Positions 4,405 through 6,240 of a DNA stretch of 6,240 nt are shown one piece after another. Made by a program: the position numbers and the translations under genes. The notes under the pieces were generated by a model. That model did not search any database. It worked only from the letters and a program-made list of their open reading frames with translations, and was not told where the DNA came from. Within the stretch, counting starts at the first letter, position 1, and each line of letters starts with the position of its first letter. The stretch comes from an uncultured Methylocystaceae bacterium. GTDB taxonomy: Bacteria; Pseudomonadota; Alphaproteobacteria; Rhizobiales; Beijerinckiaceae. The stretch lies in NCBI GenBank assembly GCA_945956975.1, contig CAMFKC010000148.1, positions 1-6,240 on the forward strand, written 5' to 3'.

Positions 4405-5748
4405 TCACACCAGCATCGACATCGGGTTTTCGATATAGCGGCGGAACGCCGCCAGCAGCTCCGCGCCGAGCGCGCCGTCGACCGCGCGATGGTCCGTCGA
4501 GAGCGTGACGCTCATCATGTCGGCGACCGCAGGCGCGCCGTCCTTCACGACCACACGCTTCTCGCCGGCGCCGACCGCGAGGATCGTCGCATGTGGCGGG
4601 TTGATGACGGCGGAGAAGTTCTTGATGCCGAACATGCCGAGGTTGGAGACCGCGCTCGAGCCGCCCTGGTATTCCTCGGGCTTCAGCTTGCGGGCTTTGG
4701 CGCGCGCCGCGTAATCCTTCATCTCGTTGGAGATGGCGGAGATCGTCTTCGTCTCAGCCTTGCGGATGACAGGCGTGATCAAGCCGCCGGGGATCGAGAC
4801 GGCGACGCCGACGTCGCAATGCTTATGTTTCAACATTGCCGTGTCGGTCCACGACACGTTGGCGTCCGGCACGTCACGCAGCGCGAGCGCCAGCGCCTTG
4901 ATGACGAAGTCGTTGACCGAGACCTTGAAGGCCGGCTTGCCGTCCTTGTCCTTCGGCGCATTGCCGTTGACCTGCTCGCGCAGCTTCATCAGCGCGCCGA
5001 GGTCGCAGTCGATGGTGAGATAGAAATGCGGGATCGTCGACTTCGCCTCGGTGAGGCGGCGGGCGATCGTCTTGCGCATGTTGTCGTGCGGGATTTCCTC
5101 GAAGGAGCCGGCCTCGAACAGCTTGCGCACCGTATCGCCGGACATGCCCTGCGGCGCCGCGGCTGCGGGCGCGGGGGCGGATGCAGGAGCGGCGGCAGGC
5201 GCAGCGGCAGCAGGCTTGGCGCCGCCGCCGGCGATGGCCGCCTTCACGTCGCGCTCGACAACGCGGCCGTGCGGGCCGGTGCCCTGGATGCCCGTGAGAT
5301 CGAGGCCGGCGTCCTTGGCGATGCGGCGCGCGAGCGGCGAGGAGAAGACACGCTCGCCCGGACCGCGAGGCTTCAGGCTCGCATCGGGAGTTGAAGCGGC
5401 GGGAGCGGCTGCAGGCGCAGCCGCTTGCGAGCCTGAAGGCTCGCGGTCCGCTTTCGGCGCGGCGGCAGGAGCCGGAGCGGGCGCGGCTGCGGCGCTAGCG
5501 TCCTCGCCCTCGCCTGCGATGACGGCGATCGGCGTGTTGACGGCCACGTCCTGCGAACCCTCGGCCACGAGGATCTTCGCCAGCACGCCTTCATCGACCG
5601 CTTCGACTTCCATCGTCGCCTTGTCGGTCTCGATCTCGGCGATGATGTCGCCGGACTTGACCGTGTCGCCTTCCTTCTTGAGCCATTTGGCGAGATTGCC
5701 CTTCTCCATCGTCGGCGACAGGGCGGGCATGAGAATGTTGGTCGGCAT
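4405..5748 (-). CDS. pdhC: Pyruvate dehydrogenase E2, dihydrolipoamide acetyltransferase
   Basis: The core subunit of the pyruvate dehydrogenase complex, transferring acetyl groups from the lipoyl arm to CoA. The 447 residues show the classic order. One N-terminal lipoyl domain (about 1-80) has the lipoylated lysine at K43 in IETDKATME. An Ala/Pro linker (about 82-130) is followed by a peripheral-subunit-binding domain (about 134-172, SSPLARRIAKDAGLDLTGIQ then GTGPHGRVVERDV). A second Ala/Pro linker (about 173-200) leads to the catalytic domain (about 215-447), with the DHRAVDG motif giving catalytic H420 and D424. A frame-compatible start lies further upstream at 5802, but the ATG at 5748 begins exactly with the family's MPTNILMPALSP and has GAGG about 7 nt upstream, overlapping the previous stop. 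The stop overlaps a GTG of the next open frame (GTGA). The first linker contains an unusual 88-bp inverted-repeat element. Confidence 0.97.
   Translation of the reverse strand: MPTNILMPALSPTMEKGNLAKWLKKEGDTVKSGDIIAEIETDKATMEVEAVDEGVLAKILVAEGSQDVAVNTPIAVIAGEGEDASAAAAPAPAPAAAPKADREPSGSQAAAPAAAPAASTPDASLKPRGPGERVFSSPLARRIAKDAGLDLTGIQGTGPHGRVVERDVKAAIAGGGAKPAAAAPAAAPASAPAPAAAAPQGMSGDTVRKLFEAGSFEEIPHDNMRKTIARRLTEAKSTIPHFYLTIDCDLGALMKLREQVNGNAPKDKDGKPAFKVSVNDFVIKALALALRDVPDANVSWTDTAMLKHKHCDVGVAVSIPGGLITPVIRKAETKTISAISNEMKDYAARAKARKLKPEEYQGGSSAVSNLGMFGIKNFSAVINPPHATILAVGAGEKRVVVKDGAPAVADMMSVTLSTDHRAVDGALGAELLAAFRRYIENPMSMLV
5361..5448. repeat. 88-bp palindromic element inside the E2 linker
   Basis: Two 23-bp arms, 5361-5383 and 5426-5448, are inverted copies of each other with a single mismatch. 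The right arm contains a self-complementary core, GCGAGCCTGAAGGCTCGC (5427-5444), with 8-bp arms and a 2-nt centre. Directly next to it, 5404-5425 is another perfect hairpin (AGCGGCTGC, 4-nt loop, GCAGCCGCT). The element is in frame within pdhC and encodes roughly residues 101-130, where DREPSGSQ and SLKPRGPG break up the otherwise Ala/Pro linker. The symmetry is seen directly. That this is an inserted REP/MITE-like sequence, comparable to the palindromic elements known inside Rickettsia genes, is inference. The other explanation is chance symmetry in GC-rich linker codons. Confidence 0.72.
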
Positions 5749-5756
5749 GGTCGGCC

Positions 5757-6053
5757 TCAATTCATCGCTGACGTGGCGCCGAAATCGGTCGGGCGCGACC
5801 ATTCGGCGTCGAACATGTCCTTGATCGCGGCGAGCGCGTCGTCTTCGCCGACGCCGGCCTCGAGCGCGTAGATGCGTGCGGCATGGCGCGCGAGGTCGGC
5901 GAGCAGCACGCCCCAGGTGCCGGGCTCGTCGAAGGAGCGGCGCAGGCTGACGCTCAACCCGCCATCGACGACGAAACAGCGCAGCACTTCATGACCGCCT
6001 TTTTCACGCGCGTCCGGCGGGGGCTCGAGCTGGTGAAGAATGTCGTCAGACAT
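5757..6053 (-). CDS. DUF5076-like small protein between E1 beta and E2
   Basis: A 98-residue soluble, acidic protein with no signal peptide or membrane segment. It begins MSDDILHQLEPPPDAREKGG and has a central block (HEVLRCFVVDGGLSVSLRRS) that looks like beta strands, then a Trp-containing alpha-helical half (about residues 47-85, with LADLARHAARIYALEAG). I recognise it as resembling the DUF5076 family, which I recall at this position in pdh operons of Rhizobiales; its function is unknown. It starts 3 nt after the pdhB stop and ends 8 nt before the pdhC start, so it is almost certainly co-transcribed and perhaps translationally coupled. A GGTGA just upstream, overlapping the pdhB stop, is a modest ribosome site. 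By position it could be an accessory or assembly factor of the PDH complex, but that is inference. The coding call is firm; the family name is less so. Confidence 0.78.
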   Translation of the reverse strand: MSDDILHQLEPPPDAREKGGHEVLRCFVVDGGLSVSLRRSFDEPGTWGVLLADLARHAARIYALEAGVGEDDALAAIKDMFDAEWSRPTDFGATSAMN

Positions 6054-6056
6054 GGG

Positions 6057-6240
6057 TCACCGGTATAGGACGGCTTTGGCCGCCGCGACGACCTCGCCGA
6101 CGTTGGGCAGGGCGAGCTTTTCGAGATTGGCGGCGTAGGGCATGGGCACGTCCTTGCCGCAGATGCGGATCACCGGCGCATCGAGGTAGTCGAAGGCTTC
6201 CGTCATCAGTTGCGCGGAAATTTCCGCGCCGACGCCCGAC
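6057..6240 (-). CDS. pdhB: Pyruvate dehydrogenase E1 component subunit beta (3' end only)
   Basis: This is the C-terminal 60 residues of the beta subunit of the thiamine-diphosphate-dependent pyruvate decarboxylase (E1) of the pyruvate dehydrogenase complex; the rest lies beyond the right edge. The visible part reads GVGAEISAQLMTEAFDYLDA, then PVIRICGKDVPMPYAANLEK, then LALPNVGEVVAAAKAVLYR and a TGA stop. This matches the transketolase C-terminal domain of E1 beta, including the usual 'PMPYA..LE' segment just before the terminal helix. Its stop is 3 nt from the next start codon, so it is the upstream member of a tight operon with the DUF5076-like gene and pdhC. The gene is cut by the window, not visibly damaged. 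A 2-oxoisovalerate dehydrogenase beta subunit is a less likely alternative, given the PDH-type E2 and E3 that follow. Confidence 0.93.
   Translation of the reverse strand, partial: SGVGAEISAQLMTEAFDYLDAPVIRICGKDVPMPYAANLEKLALPNVGEVVAAAKAVLYR

Noticed and set aside
4198..5394. A 398-codon plus-strand frame opposite pdhC
   Set aside because: Antisense shadow of the E2 gene, with no ribosome site or family resemblance.
5749..5802. Earlier in-frame start for pdhC
   Set aside because: It would overlap the DUF5076-like gene and add 18 residues ahead of the canonical E2 N-terminus MPTNILMPALSP.

Overview
The window is high-G+C DNA whose gene content and order (pdhB, a DUF5076-type gene, pdhC, a dedicated E3 gene, then lipA) fit an alphaproteobacterium, most likely of the Rhizobiales/Hyphomicrobiales. 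That placement rests on gene order and protein character as recalled; no search was run. Nearly all coding capacity from about 850 to 6240 is on the minus strand, so the operon reads from the right edge leftwards.

Layout in transcription order: the last 60 codons of pdhB (E1 beta, 6240-6057); a small DUF5076-like gene (6053-5757); pdhC (E2, 5748-4405), whose Ala/Pro linker contains an 88-bp palindromic insert (5361-5448); a DUF559 (Vsr-like, PD-(D/E)XK fold) gene between two 151-bp direct repeats (4232-4382 and 3710-3860); lpdA (E3, 3655-2219); a three-helix GlsB/YeaQ-type membrane protein (2178-1900); and lipA (lipoyl synthase, 1820-852), which has its own sigma-70-like promoter (1864-1892). 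PdhB and PdhC carry out the decarboxylation-linked acetyl transfer, LpdA reoxidises the lipoyl arm, and LipA inserts the sulfur atoms of the lipoyl group that PdhC needs.

Left of lipA, the gene order is broken. A 64-codon plus-strand gene for a single-helix membrane protein (631-825) converges on lipA. Upstream of it, two palindromes lie in the 440-630 spacer. On the minus strand there is the 5' end only of a CaiB/BaiF-family CoA-transferase (439-197), which loses homology near position 231. From there to the window start is an unidentified plus-strand open frame with two hydrophobic segments.

The most unusual parts are the repeat-bounded DUF559 module inside an essential central-metabolism operon, whose reading frame stays open through both repeats and fills the pdhC-lpdA gap exactly, and the palindromic element carried in frame inside the E2 linker. 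Both look like small mobile palindromic sequences tolerated within coding or operonic DNA. No tRNA, rRNA, CRISPR array or transposase gene was seen.
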